Assembly (NCBI GenBank): GCA_034440635.1 | Contig: JAOTON010000892.1 | Span: forward strand, 117,735-181,734 | Source of the DNA: Lepas anatifera | Lineage: Eukaryota > Arthropoda > Thecostraca > Lepadidae | Direction: 5' to 3' | DNA: 64,000 nucleotides | Part shown: in pieces, positions 42,165-54,089 of the stretch | Position numbering within the stretch: the first letter of the stretch is position 1 | Layout of the letters: each line of letters begins with the position of its first letter | The notes under the pieces: generated by a model | What the model was told of the DNA's origin: nothing | What the model saw: the letters and a program-made list of their open reading frames with translations, nothing else | Databases searched by the model: none | Translations under genes and position numbers: made by a program

Positions 42165-42494
42165 TTAATAATGCGTAATGGCCGAGGACGTGGACAAGAC
42201 ATGAAAGGTTGTCGACAGAACTCCCAGTCGCCTTCGGATGATTTCTTTCTGGTATGCTAGGTATGAGCCCATGGACATAGCTGAGGCATATGTACTCTGT
42301 TTTTCGTTCTCGCACATCAGATTGACTAAATTGGCAGTTCTGTCCCATTCAGCAGCCCTGTCATTGACAGCAGTCGTATATCCTCCGTCTGTGGACTCCC
42401 TCCGTATTCTCAGTACGTTAGCTGCCACCAAGATTTGAAGCTGGACGGGGCAATATCCTCTCAGTTTTAGGTGTATGCGATACGACCCCGTCAA
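42165..42494 (-). other. Unrecognised open frame, weak host-exon candidate
   Basis: About 109 codons are open on the minus strand to a TAA at 42165-42167, including NDRAAEWDRTANLVNLMCEN and YASAMSMGSYLAYQKEIIRR. Composition is balanced rather than repeat-like. The frame has no ATG before MCENE; a stop lies just upstream near 42505, so a spliced upstream exon would be required. The CpG-rich patch directly 5' of it (on this strand) would suit a promoter. No family is recognised and it may be chance. Confidence 0.2.
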
Positions 42495-42830
42495 TACTGG
42501 ACCCGCCGCTCAGGCGCCTATGCGAGGAGCGGCTATCCGCAATGCCCGCCTGCGCTGCGGCGTCGCCGGTGTAGGAGAGTGGTGCGGGGCGGCTGGCGCG
42601 GCAGCTGCAGGCGTCCACCCGGCCATTGAGACGCGGAGGCGGCCGGCGCCTCTGGCCCTGAACGCTGCCGACCCGCCGCCCGCCGCCCGCCGCCCGCCGC
42701 CCGCTGATGGCTCAATCAAGCGTGCGACGGCGGCCCGGCCCATCCCTAGCGGCGAGCGGCGCGTGACAGGACTGGGTCCCGCCCGACTGCCTCACGTGTT
42801 CCGGCAGAGGTGACTCGAGTGGGGTCGTAC
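42480..42830. promoter_or_regulatory. CpG-rich patch
   Basis: The patch is dense in CG and GC, with CCCGCCGCCCGCCGCCCGCC near 42670-42700 as a short tandem repeat. Frames on both strands are open because of the composition. It could be a CpG-island promoter for a minus-strand transcript. Confidence 0.25.
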
Positions 42831-42981
42831 CGCCCCCACCCCCTCATCCAGTGCCGGTCCGTCCGTTATCCCAGCAGCCCTGTCGAACAGCTATTTGACG
42901 ATCGTGTGATGCCTGTTTAAGTCGACTACTGCTGGGAGCTAAATGGTAAAATAAAGTTGCTATGTGGGATGAAAGAAACTA

Positions 42982-43122
42982 CAGCCGGATCTAGACTCGT
43001 AGTTGGGGCGGGGGGGGCTACAGTGCTAAACTTCATGAAAAACATATTGCTGTGAAGAAAATGAGTCAACATGTTGAGGATTTGCAGACATTTTTAGCCT
43101 CCCCTCCCCGGATCCGCTCCTG
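42982..43122. mobile_element. Short hAT-type MITE, 141 bp
   Basis: The ends CAGCCGGATCTAG and CCCGGATCCGCTCCTG are imperfect inverted repeats of the CAGTGGCGGATC family. Flanks AGAAACTA (42974-42981) and AGCGACTA (43123-43130) match at 6 of 8. Confidence 0.55.
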
Positions 43123-43559
43123 AGCGACTATATAGCTACCTCGCAAGAATGGAAAAATAAACGACCACAATTTTGAATCATTCTTAGACTAGGGCCCCAA
43201 CAGGCAGTGGCTAGGTATCAAAGAGTTGTCGTTACTAATATCACGTGAGGAGTGGAGGGTGGATAGAACGTCCCCATCTTAATTTGAGTGCTCGTCGAGC
43301 GCAATAATTTTGAAATAAATATCATGCTTCTCGATTGTACAGTTTGTTAATCAGAATGTACAATCTTAGGGACCTACTTTTTTAAACCCCGTGCTTGGCT
43401 AAAATCTAGATGTGAATTCTGTTGTAACTGCTGGTTTAATCCCGTCCTGCCACAAATAAGCAACATGTGAAATTATAGCCATCCGTGAAGCAGTGGAAGA
43501 AGGGAGCGGCAGAGCAGCTGTTAGCTACTAGTGAGCAGGTAGGGGAGGCTGGCGCCGGA
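43123..43559. other. Unassigned sequence
   Basis: No gene or element end recognised before the 45-bp minisatellite. Confidence 0.35.
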
Positions 43560-46500
43560 GCTGATCACTGCTCCCCTGGAATGTACTCAACGGAACATCA
43601 GTGGACTGATCACCGCTCCCCTGGAATGTACTCAACGGAACATCAGTGGACTGATCACCGCTCCCCTGGAATGTACTCAACGGAACATCAGTGGACTGAT
43701 CACCGCTCCCCCAGAATGTACTCAATGGAACACCAGTGGACTGATCACCGCTCCCCTGGAATGCACTCAACGGAACACCAGTGGACTGATCACCGCTTCC
43801 CCGGAATGTACTCAACGGAACACCAGTGGACTGATCACCGCTCCCCTGGAATGTACTCAACGGAACACCAGTGGACTGATCACCACTCCCCTGGAAGCAC
43901 TCAGCGGAACACCAGTGGAATGATCACCGTTCCCCTGGAATGTACTCAACGGAACACCAGTGAACTGATCACCGCTCCCCTGGAATGCACTCAACGGAAT
44001 ACCAGTGGACTAATCACCGCTCTCCTGGAATGTACTCAACGGAACACCAGTGGACTGAACACCGCTCCCCTGGAATGTACTCAACGGAACATCAGTGGAC
44101 TGAGCGGTGCTCCCCAAGAATGTACTCAACGGAACACTAGTGGACTGAGCGGTGCTCCCCTGGAATGTACTCAACGGAACACTAGTGGATTGATCGCCGC
44201 TCCCCTGGAATGTACTCAACTGATCACCAGTGGACTGAGCGGTGCTCCCCAGAATGTACTCAACGGAACACCAGTGAACTGATCGCCGCTCCCCTGGAAT
44301 GTACTCAGCGGAACACCAGTGGACTGGTCACCGCTCCCCCAGAATGTACTCAACGGAACACTAGTGGACTGATCACCGCTCCCCTGGAATGTACTCAACG
44401 GAACACCAGTGGACTGATCACCGCTCCCCTGGAATGTACTCAACGGAACACCAGTGGACTGAGCGGTGCTCCCCCAGAATGTACTCAACGGAACACTAGT
44501 GGACTGAGCGGTGCTCCCCTGGAATGTACTCAACGGAACACCGGTGGACTGGTCACCGCTCCCCCAGAATGTACTCAACGGAACACCAGTGGACTGAGCG
44601 GTGCTCCCCCAGAATGTACTCAACGGAACACTAGTGGACTGATCGCCGCTCCCCTGGAATGTACTCAACGGAACACCAGTGGACTGGTCACCGCTCCCCC
44701 AGAATGTACTCAACGGAACACTAGTGGACTGAGTGGTGCTTCCCCGGAATGTACTCAACGGAACACCAGTGGACTGATCGCCGCTCCCCTGGAATGTACT
44801 CAACGGAACACCAGTGGACTGATCACCGCTCCCCCAGAATGTACTCAACGAAACACCAGTGGACTGAGCGGTGCTCCCCCAGAATGTACTCAACGGAACA
44901 CCAGTGAACTGATCGCCGCTCCCCTGGAATGTACTCAGCGGAACACCAGTGGACTGGTCACCGCTCCCCCAGAATGTACTCAACGGAACACTAGTGGACT
45001 GATCACCGCTCCCCTGGAATGTACTCAACGGAACACCAGTGGACTGATCACCGCTCCCCTGGACTGTACTCAACGGAACACCAGTGGACTGAGCGGTGCT
45101 CCCCCAGAATGTACTCAACGGAACACTAGTGGACTGAGCGGTGCTCCCCTGGAATGTACTCAAGGGAACACCGGTGGACTGGTCACCGCTCCCCCAGAAT
45201 GTACTCAACGGAACACCAGTGGACTGAGCGGTGCTTCCCCAGAATTTACTCAACGGAACACCGGTGGACTGATCGCTGCTCCCCTGGAATGTACTCAACG
45301 GAACACCAGTGGACTGGTCACCGCTCCCCCAGAATGTACTCAACGGAACACTAGTGGACTGAGCGGTGCTTCCCCGGAATGTACTCAACGGAACACCAGT
45401 GGACTGATCGCCGCTCCCCTGGAATGTACTCAACGGAACACCAGTGGACTGATCACCGCTCCCCCAGAATGTACTCAACGAAACACCAGTGGACTGGTCA
45501 CCGCTCCCCAGAATGTACTAAACGGAACACCAGTGGACTGAGCGGTGCTTCCCCAGAATTTACTCAACGGAACACCAGTGGACTGATCACCGCTTCCCCA
45601 GAATGTACTCAACGGAACACTAGTGGACTGAGCGGAGCTTCCCCAGAATGTACTCAACGGAACACCAGTGGACTGATCGCCGCTCCCCTGGAATGTACTC
45701 AACGGAACACCAGTGGACTGAGCGGTGCTCCCCTGGAATGTACTCAACGGAACACCAGTGGACTGATCACCGCTCCCCCAGAATGTAATCAGCGGAACAC
45801 CAGTGGACTGATCACTGCTCCCCTGGAATGCACTCAACGGAATACCAGTGGACTGAGCGTTGCTTCCCCAGAATGCACTCAACGGAACACCAGTGGACTG
45901 GTCACCGCTCCCCCAGAATGTACTAAACGGAACACCAGTGGACTGAGCGGTGCTTCCCCAGAATTTACTCAACGGAACACCAGTGGAATGATCGCCGCTC
46001 CCCTGGAATGTACTCAACGGAACATCAGTGGGCTGATCGCCGCTCCCCTGGAATGTACTCAACGGAACACAAGTGGACTGAGCGGTGCTCCCCCAGAATG
46101 TACTCAACGGAACACCAGTGGACTGATCGCCGCTCCCCTGGAATGTGCTCAGCGGAACACCAGTGGACTGATCACCGCTCCCCAGAATGTAATCAACGGA
46201 ACACCAGTGGACTGGTCACCGCTCCCCAGAATGTACTAAACGGAACACCAGTGGACTGAGCGGTGCTTCCCCAGAATTTACTCAACGGAACACCAGTGGA
46301 CTGAGCGGTGCTTCCCCAGAATGTACTCAACGGAACACCAGTGGACTGAGCGGTGCTCCCCTGGAATGTACTCAACGGAACACCAGTGGACTGATCACCG
46401 CCTCCCCAGAATGTACTCAACGGAACACTAGTGGACTGAGCGGTGCTCCCCTGGAATGTACTCAACGGAACACCAGTGGACTGATCACCGCTCCCCCAGA

Positions 46501-47298
46501 ATGTAATCAGCGGAACACCAGTGGACTGATCACTGCTCCCCTGGAATGTACTCAACGGAATACCAGTGGACTGAGCGGTGCTTCCCCAGAATGCACTCAA
46601 CGGAACACCAGTGAACTGACCACCGTTCCCCTGGAATGTACTCAACGGAACACCAGTGGACTGATCACCGCTCCCCTGGAATGTACTCAGCGGAACACCA
46701 GTGGACTGATCACCGCTCCCCCAGAATGTACTCAACGGAACACCACTGGACTGAGCGGTGCTCCCCGGAAATGTACTCAACGGAACATCAGTGGACTGAT
46801 CGCCGCTTCCCTGGAATGTGCTTAACGGAACACCAGTGGACTGAGCGGTGCTCCCCCAGAATGAACTCAACGGAACACCAGTTGACTGATCACCGCTCCC
46901 TCAGAATGTACTCAACGGAACACCAGTGGACTGATCACCGCTCCCCTGGAATGTACTCAACGGAACACCAGTGGACTGATCGCCGCTCCCCTGGAATGTA
47001 CTCAGCGGAACACCAGTGGACTGATCATCGCTCCCCTGGAATGTACTCAGCGGAACACCAGTGGACTGATCACCGCTCCCCTGGAATGTACTCAGCGGAA
47101 CATCAGTGAACTGATCACCGCTCCCCTGGAATGTACTCAACGGAACACCAGTGGACTGATCACCGCTCCCCTGGAATGCACTCAACGGAACACCAGTGGA
47201 CTGATCACCGCTTCCCTGGAATGTACTCAGCGGAACATCAGTGGACTGATCACCGCTCCCCTGGAATGTACTCAACGGAACACCAGTGGACTGATCAC
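43560..47298. repeat. 45-bp minisatellite, about 83 copies
   Basis: The unit is close to TGGACTGATCACCGCTCCCC then TGGAATGTACTCAACGGAAC then ACCAG. Main variants: CTGATCACCGCTCCC versus CTGAGCGGTGCTCCC, CCTGGAATG versus CCCAGAATG, ACCAG versus ACTAG or ATCAG. Occasional 1-bp deletions shift the phase. Because 45 is a multiple of 3 and the unit has no stop in several frames, long frames occur on both strands (plus 443 codons, minus 420 codons) with 15-residue periods. Coding on both strands at once argues against a real gene. The edges abut unrelated DNA with no inverted termini. Confidence 0.95.
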
Positions 47299-48070
47299 AC
47301 TGAGCGGCTATTGCATGTTAGCGCGGAAACATGTTTCAGCCAACAGGCTCACGTGTGGGATACTTGCGCATGAATCGGCTCTTTCACCGCTCCACGAAAC
47401 CAATGTTTCAATGTTTCAAATATGCGGGATGCATCCCGCATATTTGCAATGCAATGTCACAGCAATAACAGCTAATGCATCTGCCAAATAGCAGATAGTG
47501 CAATGTCATTGCAGATCACGTTAAACAGAGGAAGACGTGTAGACTTAGGATCAAACACCTGATCCACAGCTACGCCGCCGGGAATTGTTGCGAAAAAGTT
47601 TTGGTCAAATAGTGATGATGATAAATGAAAAATAATAAAAATATTATTTTAGCTCTTATTTCTGTCTTTGCTCATACACAGATAGGAAAATAAGGACGAG
47701 TTGTTTTCCACTTGTTTTGCATGTATGGTGATAACGTTTCCGTCCGTCAACATGCTTCTGAAAAATTCCCCACTGTCTCCTTGTTGTTTCTGGTCAGCTT
47801 GCTTGCTTATGGCTTTTTATTAGGCGTTCTGTGCATAGCACCTTTGCCCGCCTCTAAAGGAGTGTGTGGGAGAATTTTAGAATTTAGTGTGAGGGTAAGC
47901 TACGTTAGTCTGTTAAAGCAATGGGAGTTATTTCAAGTAATGGGTTGCAAGATGTTTTAGCTTGCAAGTGGACGGTCGTGGCAATGGCATAGCCATGCCA
48001 AGGGAGGTCTTTTAATAAGTTTAGACCCGCAGAGTGCGAAGGTTATTTCTGTGGTTGAAGACCTTATAAA
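47299..48070. other. Unassigned sequence
   Basis: It contains the 30-bp palindrome listed separately and a plus-strand frame at 47712-47960 with a hydrophobic stretch (SLLFLVSLLAYGFLLGVLC). No family is recognised and there is no supporting gene structure. Confidence 0.3.
47417..47446. repeat. Perfect 30-bp palindrome
   Basis: CAAATATGCGGGATG is followed directly by its reverse complement CATCCCGCATATTTG with no spacer. Confidence 0.97.
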
Positions 48071-48130
48071 TTTAGAGTTTGAAATTTAGAATTTGGAATT
48101 TAGAATTTGGAATTTAGAATTTAGAATTTT
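48071..48130. repeat. GAATTTA(GAATTTG) tandem repeat, probable LINE 3' tail
   Basis: Seven- to fourteen-bp units of AATTTAG/AATTTGG. Read on the minus strand it is a TAAATTC-type repeat at the position where the LINE's 3' UTR would end, so it may be the LINE tail (inference). Confidence 0.6.
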
Positions 48131-48363
48131 GTGTGTCAGCTATTGATGTCCGCTTATATACGTTACTCGAAAGCCTCCGTTAACTCAATAATTTCGTATT
48201 TTAGAAAGTGCGCTAAACACCTGGCCAGGGTGCCGCGATTTACCCTGCAACCCGGAGGTGAAGTTGCAGCTCCCCTCTTCGGCTGGGCAGCCGCCGCGCA
48301 GAGAAAGAAGTGTGAGAGGATAGTTAGATTGTTAGTAAGAGTATAGGTGTGGTTAGTATAGAC

Positions 48364-48387
48364 CCGCAGTGAAAGGTATCACTGCGG
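48364..48387. repeat. Hairpin in the LINE 3' UTR
   Basis: CCGCAGTGA, loop AAGGTA, TCACTGCGG: a perfect 9-bp stem with a 6-nt loop. LINE RT can recognise 3' UTR stem-loops, so a role in template recognition is possible but unproven. Confidence 0.8.
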
Positions 48388-48585
48388 TGAAGAAATCTAA
48401 CCTATCTAACCTAACCTGATTCAAAGTTAGCCTAACATAACCTATCCTTAGCCTACAACGAACCATTTAAAGGTTACAAAACTATTGCTTAAATTTCGCA
48501 GTGGATCAGCTAAGGTTAGAAAATGGGCAAGTCCTACTTTGGGGGTGCACCATGCACCCTCATCATATATACTGGGAGGAGTGAT

Positions 48586-50834
48586 TTATAGAAACTTCTC
48601 TAGCCCAGAATCCTTTAGAAATGTAAAGACTTTTTCGAGAAGTTCAGGATGGTCGTTACCGAGCAGAGTTTTTAGGTCTACAGGGATGTTTTGGATTCGG
48701 CAGTAATCTAGCATGGGTTGCCGATGGGTATTGTGCTGGGGGCAATCGATGAGAATGTGATGGGGATTCTCCATTGCGTCGCAGGTACCATAGGTACCCG
48801 CGTTCCAATAGGCATTTAATTTTGTGTGTCCATTTCTGAGTCTGGTTAGAATAACCTCGCGCCGGCGACTCTTTTGGTTGGAACTGGGCCAGTAGCCGAT
48901 GTTAGGCTTGATATAAAATAGGTGGGCGCTATGGTTTGTGGTCCAGTTATGTTGAATTTGCTTCCGGATGGTGTCCTGGAGGAGAGCTTTGCTATCGTCT
49001 CCAGACCACTTTAAGGGTGCAATCTCTCTAAGTTCTAGGGACTTTTTTGCCTGCTCATCGGCCTTCTCATTTCCTTGAATTTTGCAGTGGCCCGGGATCC
49101 AAAGAAAAGAGACATCAGGGGTATCATCGATACCTTTCTGAATATCTGCTATAACGTGGTGGTTGGGGTTGACTACGTTACTGATGGCCTGCAGGACAGA
49201 TTTAGAGTCTGAACAGATGACGGCTGAGTTGATATTTTGGGTTCTGATTATGGTTAATGCATTTAGGATGGCAACAGCCTCGGCTGTGAAGATGGAGCAG
49301 TTGTCCGGAAGTCTTTTCTGAAGGCAAATGTTTTGCCCCCAGATGCCGAGGCCTACTTTTTTCGCCTATTTTGGAGCCGTCTGTAAATATAAAGGTCTTT
49401 TCCGTGTTACAAGATCGGAACTCTAGGAATTTTTGGGAGACTTCTTCCTCTGAGAAGTCCGTTTTACGGGAAGTGAAAAGAAATTCCACTTTGGGCTCTT
49501 TTCGAGTCCAGAAGCGGGAGAGTGGGGGTTTGCCTATTGTCGCTGGCAGTGCAAGATTTAGGCTTTCCAGGGTTTTCGCTACTCTGTGCTTAAATGGGGG
49601 CCACTTCTGTAGAGTGGCTTTATTTGCTCGTCTGGGATGGGCAAAACATTGTTTTGCCGGGTGATTTTCGGTGGATTGAACCTTAATGTAGTAAGAGATA
49701 AGCTGGGCGTCGCGTCTTGTCTGTAGAGGGCACAGCCCACTATCAGTTAGCAGGCTGGTGATGGGGGATTCTCCGAGCGCGCCTGTGGCTGCCCGGATAC
49801 TGGCGTTTTGGACTCGCTCTAGCTTTAATTTATTGGTCTTGTTCGTCGAGTCAAAAACGAACGAATTATATTCGAGAATGGACCGAATCAGGGACTTGTA
49901 GAGCATAAGCAGGGTCTTTCGATCCCCGCCATACTCTGTGCCGCCGAGCATGCGGAGAATGTTGACTCGCTTTTGACAGCTAGAGACGACTTTGGTGATG
50001 TGCTCATTGAAACTCAATCGGGAATCTAGGGTGACGCCCAAGAATTTGAAGCTATTGGTGCATTCAATAGGTTTACCCGAGATTTGGAGCCGTGGAGGGT
50101 CGTGTCTGGAATGCGCTCTGGCAAAGACAACGACTGATGATTTTTCCGCCGAGAGAGATAGACCCATTAAACTACACCAATTATTGATGTCGTTTAGGCT
50201 ATCCTGCAACTGCGTAGTTGCGTGTTGGAATTCTGGTTCGTTATACCGCCTGGTATCGATTGCAGTGGTTTTCCAAATGGCGACATCGTCCGCAAAGAGG
50301 GAGTAATTTATTCCAGGCGGTAGCTTTTTGGCGAAGAGATCATTGATCATTACTAAAAAGAGGGTGGGGGGACAGAACGCTACCCTGGGGTGTGCCTTGG
50401 TCCTGGGTTGCCAGGTAGGAGAATGTGGTGCCACAACGGACTTTAAATTTTCGGTCCTTGAGAAAGTTTTCAATGAATTTTGCAAGGTGGCCACGAATTC
50501 CTAGCTTGCTTAATTTAAACAAAAGGGCGTCTTTTTGTACGCGATCGAACGCCGATTTAATGTCTAAGAATGCAGCTATTGTTACTTGCTTTTTGTAAAA
50601 GCCATTTTGGATGTCACTGACTAGTTTCACCAAATTGTCAGTGGTGGCTCGCCCGCGCCGGAAGCCTGATTGCATAGCATCAAGCTTCTTTTCGAGGATT
50701 TCGTGAAGTCTAACGTTTACCATGCGCTCGACAAGCTTGCTAGCACAGCTAGTAAGCGAAATTGGGCGATAACCTTTGGGTCTGTTTTTTCTTTGCCAGG
50801 TTTTGGAAGGGGGATGATAATACTCTCTCGCCAC
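48586..50834 (-). pseudogene. LINE ORF2: reverse transcriptase and RNase H (broken)
   Basis: In order on the minus strand: RPISLTSCASKLVERMV (about 50775), AAFLDIKSAFDRVQ (about 50575) with the first catalytic aspartate, QDQGTPQGSVLSP (about 50395), then after a frameshift near 50370 the catalytic YSLFADDVAIW (about 50300). The thumb contains KFLGVTLDSRLSFNEHI. RNase H starts FIFTDGSKIGEK (about 49385), and after another frameshift continues with FTAEAVAILNAL (about 49290) and ICSDSKSVLQAI (about 49220), supplying the acidic triad. It ends with a cysteine/histidine stretch (MENPHHILIDCPQH) and a stop at 48586. RT primes on nicked DNA; RNase H removes RNA. Confidence 0.9.
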
Positions 50835-52306
50835 GATGTGGGGAAAGAGTCGCTAAGAAACATGTTGTTAATGGCCGAAAGCAGGTACTTTAGTGCTGTT
50901 TGGCTGAGGTGTCTGAAGAAAGAGTAGTGAATTTCGTCAGGGCCCACTGCAGTGTTTCCACACTTGCTAATGGCGTAATTTAGCTCGGTCATTGTAAATG
51001 GTACATTATAATACTCTTGATTACCATAATTGATGAATGTGTGCTTTTTGCACCATTCTGCCTGGTCTTTGGAGCGCTGGCTGTATGAGTTATTAGCTGC
51101 GACACTGGCGTAATGATCAGCAAATTTATCCATGACTTCCTTAGGTTCGGTGATGGGTTGGCCAGCTATTTCTAGCTGAGGGAAAGGTCCACGGGGTGGT
51201 CGCCTCGCAGAGAAAGCTCTAATGGTTTTCCAAACTTGGGTGGTGGGAGTGAAGCGGTTGAATTTGGAGGCAAAGGAGTTGAAACTGTCCTTTTGAACCC
51301 GCTTGCACGTGTTTCGAAAGTGTTCTTTTGCTGCCCGAAGTGCGGATCGAGTAGGGCTGTGTGCCCTCCTCTCATATGCCTTGCGGGCTCTAATCATTTG
51401 AGCTTTGGCGTGTGCCGTCTCTGCGTTCCACCATGGGGCTCCGTTTTTCTTTCGGGGTCCTCTGGTTTTTGGTATTGCTACTTGTGCTGCTGAGCTTATG
51501 GCTCTTAGTATTAATTCAATGTCTGCCGAGTGTGGGTCACCTTCGGTGACCAGTGTGAGGTCGACCTCTGCCTCAAATTTTGTCCAGTCCGCTCGTTTTA
51601 GACTCCAGGAAGGGGTAAACAGATCAACGCGGTCGAGTGCTCCTTGGGGGACATTGATTTTGATTGGGAGGTGATCGCTCATGCCTGGGTTGTCTTCGAC
51701 ATCCCAGGTAAATAGTGACGCAATTCTAGGCGTGCAGCACGAAATGTCAATGGCTGAGTCTAAATGTCCGCTTTGCGTTGCTTGGCGGGTTGGTGCGCCG
51801 TTATTTAGGATAACTAAATTTTGAAAACCTATTGCGTCATATATAATTTCACCTCTACGGTTTGGCGTGGCGCTGCCCCAGGATGGGTGGTGACCATTCA
51901 AATCTCCAAGTAATAACAAAGGCCCGTTAATTTGGTTAAATAGTTGTGCGAGTTCCCGATCCGTTGGATCAGGGTCGCAAGGGGATATGTATATTGAGAC
52001 AACCGTCAATTGGACGTGTTGTATTTTCAAACTAATAGCTACACAGTCCAGTGATGTTACCAAAGGCACGTGACTGTGTGGGATGCTATTTTCTATTAGG
52101 ATGGCCGTGCCTCCCTTACGGACAGCAGCGTTTACGTTATGGCGATACCAAGAGTAACCCGAGATTTTGTATTTATCGTTATCTTTATCAGTAAAGTGGG
52201 TCTCTTGTAATGCTGCTAGTGCCGGTTTTTTCTCAGCAAATATTGATGAAAAAAGCGGGAATTTCCCGATAAGGCCATTTGTATTCCATTGTAGAATTGA
52301 ACCCAT
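50717..52306 (-). pseudogene. LINE ORF2: APE-type endonuclease and N-terminal RT region
   Basis: ATG at 52306 starts MGSILQWNTNGLIGKF. Endonuclease motifs are in order: ALQETHF (Mg-binding glutamate), GDLNGHHPSWG, HLDSAIDISCC and GMSDHLPI (catalytic histidine). A basic linker follows (RKKNGAPWWNAETAHAKAQM), then the RT start FTMTELNYAISKCGNTAVGP. The frame is uninterrupted for 529 codons and then shifts near 50780 into the RT palm frame. The endonuclease would nick genomic DNA to prime reverse transcription. Confidence 0.9.
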
Positions 52307-52417
52307 GGTGGTTTTTAACGTTTGTGATTAGGGGATCTACGCTTACGAAGGTTATACGAGCACCTGCTGCTGCTGCTATCGCTAGCAGGAGAAACTGGGG
52401 TGGAGTGTCTGGAAAAG

Positions 52418-54089
52418 CTAATTTTCCTTGCTACGGGTGAGCTGCCGGGGCTGGAGGAGCCGGGGCTGGGGGGTTTCCAGGAGGGGAGCTCTGGAAGAGT
52501 TTATAACAGTTTTTGCAGAGCTCGTCTCTGAAGCACTGCTGGTGTCAGAGACGGTCTCTGTCCCGGACAGCTCGTTGCCAGACTGACTTTTGTCGTCTGA
52601 CGTTTCAAAGTCACTTGAGAACTGAAACTGCATGTAATGACCTATGAGGTCGGTTTGGGATCCGCAAGTGCGGGTGGTTGGTGCTGTTTGGAAAGAAGCA
52701 TCGCTTCTTTCCAAGGAGAGAGGAGCAGTTTCAGTTTGGGTTGAAATGTTTATTTTTTGGATTTTGTTTGAGTGGCAGCCGTTTTACCCTGAGGGGGTAG
52801 GCTGCCACTCGTTAAAGGCCTTCTCGGAGCCTGCCTTTGGCGGCGCCTGGGAAGGGGAGCACCGGTGAATTTAGAGTGCTTGGGGGCAGGTAGCGATGGA
52901 AAATCAGACTTTTCAGTCACTCGTGCAGAGTGGCTTTGCCACCCTGCTGTTGGTGTCCAGGTCTTCCTGGTGATTTTAGGTGCCTGAGGGGCGGGAGGAT
53001 TTTCGGTCGGAAGACCTGGCGGAGAACTAGTGCGGGTCGGGAGATCCTCCCAGCCCGCAGCGGGCGTCCACCTACGCCAAAAAGTGATTGCGCCACGTGG
53101 TGGGGGGAGGGGGACGGACGGCCTGATGGGCGCCAAGAAAAGGGGCTCCATTAGGGGCGGATGTGGCGGCTTGTGTTTTTGGGTGGCTGAGGATGTTTGG
53201 AAATGGGGTGTTCCTGGCCGGCTGTGCTGGGGGCTGCTGTGGGAGCCTTGCTACCACAGCTTTTTGGGACTGTGCGGCTCTTTTCTTTTGCAGCACTTCT
53301 TTGCGGGCCAGGTCAAACGGGAGCTTTTTTCCTCAGCCAAAACGTTAACTTCTTTTTCTCGGAGCCAGGTCGGGCACTTGGGATTATCTGCCCCATGAGC
53401 GCCGCCACAGGCAGCGCACTTGAGGCTTTTTGAGGTGCAATCTTTAGTGCGGTGCTTAGCACTGCACTTGCCGCATCGTGGGGTGGGGTTTTTACAGTTT
53501 GATTCTACGTGCCCGTACCTTTGACAAGTTTGGCAACGAATAGGGAGGGGGTAGTACGGCCTAACTGGGTAGACACAGTCGCCCAGTTTAATTTGGCCGT
53601 AGTCATCCCGACACTTTGTGTCGAAGGTGACAATAAAACGGTGGTCTCGTAGACGTGGGTCTTTTTGCGCAGAATTTTTGTTGGGGTTCAATTTTTCGAG
53701 GACTAGCACATTTTGACCTTTAAAGTCAAACATGTGCTCAAGGTCCACATCAGAGAGATGGGACACTTCCGGGGCATTGATGATGCCCCGGTAGAAGTTA
53801 AGGGAGTGGTGAACAGAAAATATGACAGGTTTCGACCCAAAAGTTTTTGTGGCCAGCAGGGCTCGGGTGGATTCCTGATTAGAGGTTTTGATGAGGATAT
53901 CTTTTTGGTGCTTGATAATCTCAAAACTACCTTTGACTTTTGGCTGATGGCCTTATCCAAATTAAAGGTAGACTCTTTTGCCAAGTTTTGGTGCGCCGAA
54001 AGGTAGGTGCCAACCAGCCAAGCTCCGCTTGGCAGGTTGGCTTTGTTTAAACGGGGGCTGGAGGGACGGAAGAGAGAGGTGGAAGCCAT
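52418..54089 (-). pseudogene. LINE ORF1: gag-like protein with three CCHC knuckles (broken)
   Basis: Start ATG at 54089 (MASTSLFRPSSPRL). A frameshift near 53940 moves on to FEIIKHQKDILIKTSNQEST and the block NFYRGIINAPEVSHLSDVDL. Three zinc knuckles follow at about 53420-53540: CQTCQRYGHVESNC, CGKCSAKHRTKDC and CAACGGAHGADNPKC. The proline/basic-rich C-terminal part spans several frames (53296-52750) and ends with a serine/acidic tail to a stop at 52418. It would bind element RNA. ORF2 starts 111 bp downstream. Confidence 0.87.

Noticed and set aside
43485..47109. Long frames with 15-residue repeats on both strands, mucin-like on the minus strand
   Set aside because: A 45-bp unit without stops is open in several frames on both strands at once, and 1-bp deletions break each frame. 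No start, signal peptide or flanking coding sequence was seen.
43560..47298. CRISPR-like array
   Set aside because: Units are contiguous with no unique spacers and the context is eukaryotic transposon DNA.
48390..48475. Telomeric CCTAA repeat (arthropod-type TTAGG)
   Set aside because: CTAACCTATCTAACCTAACC is irregular and short and lies in the LINE 3' UTR; there is no regular pentamer array.
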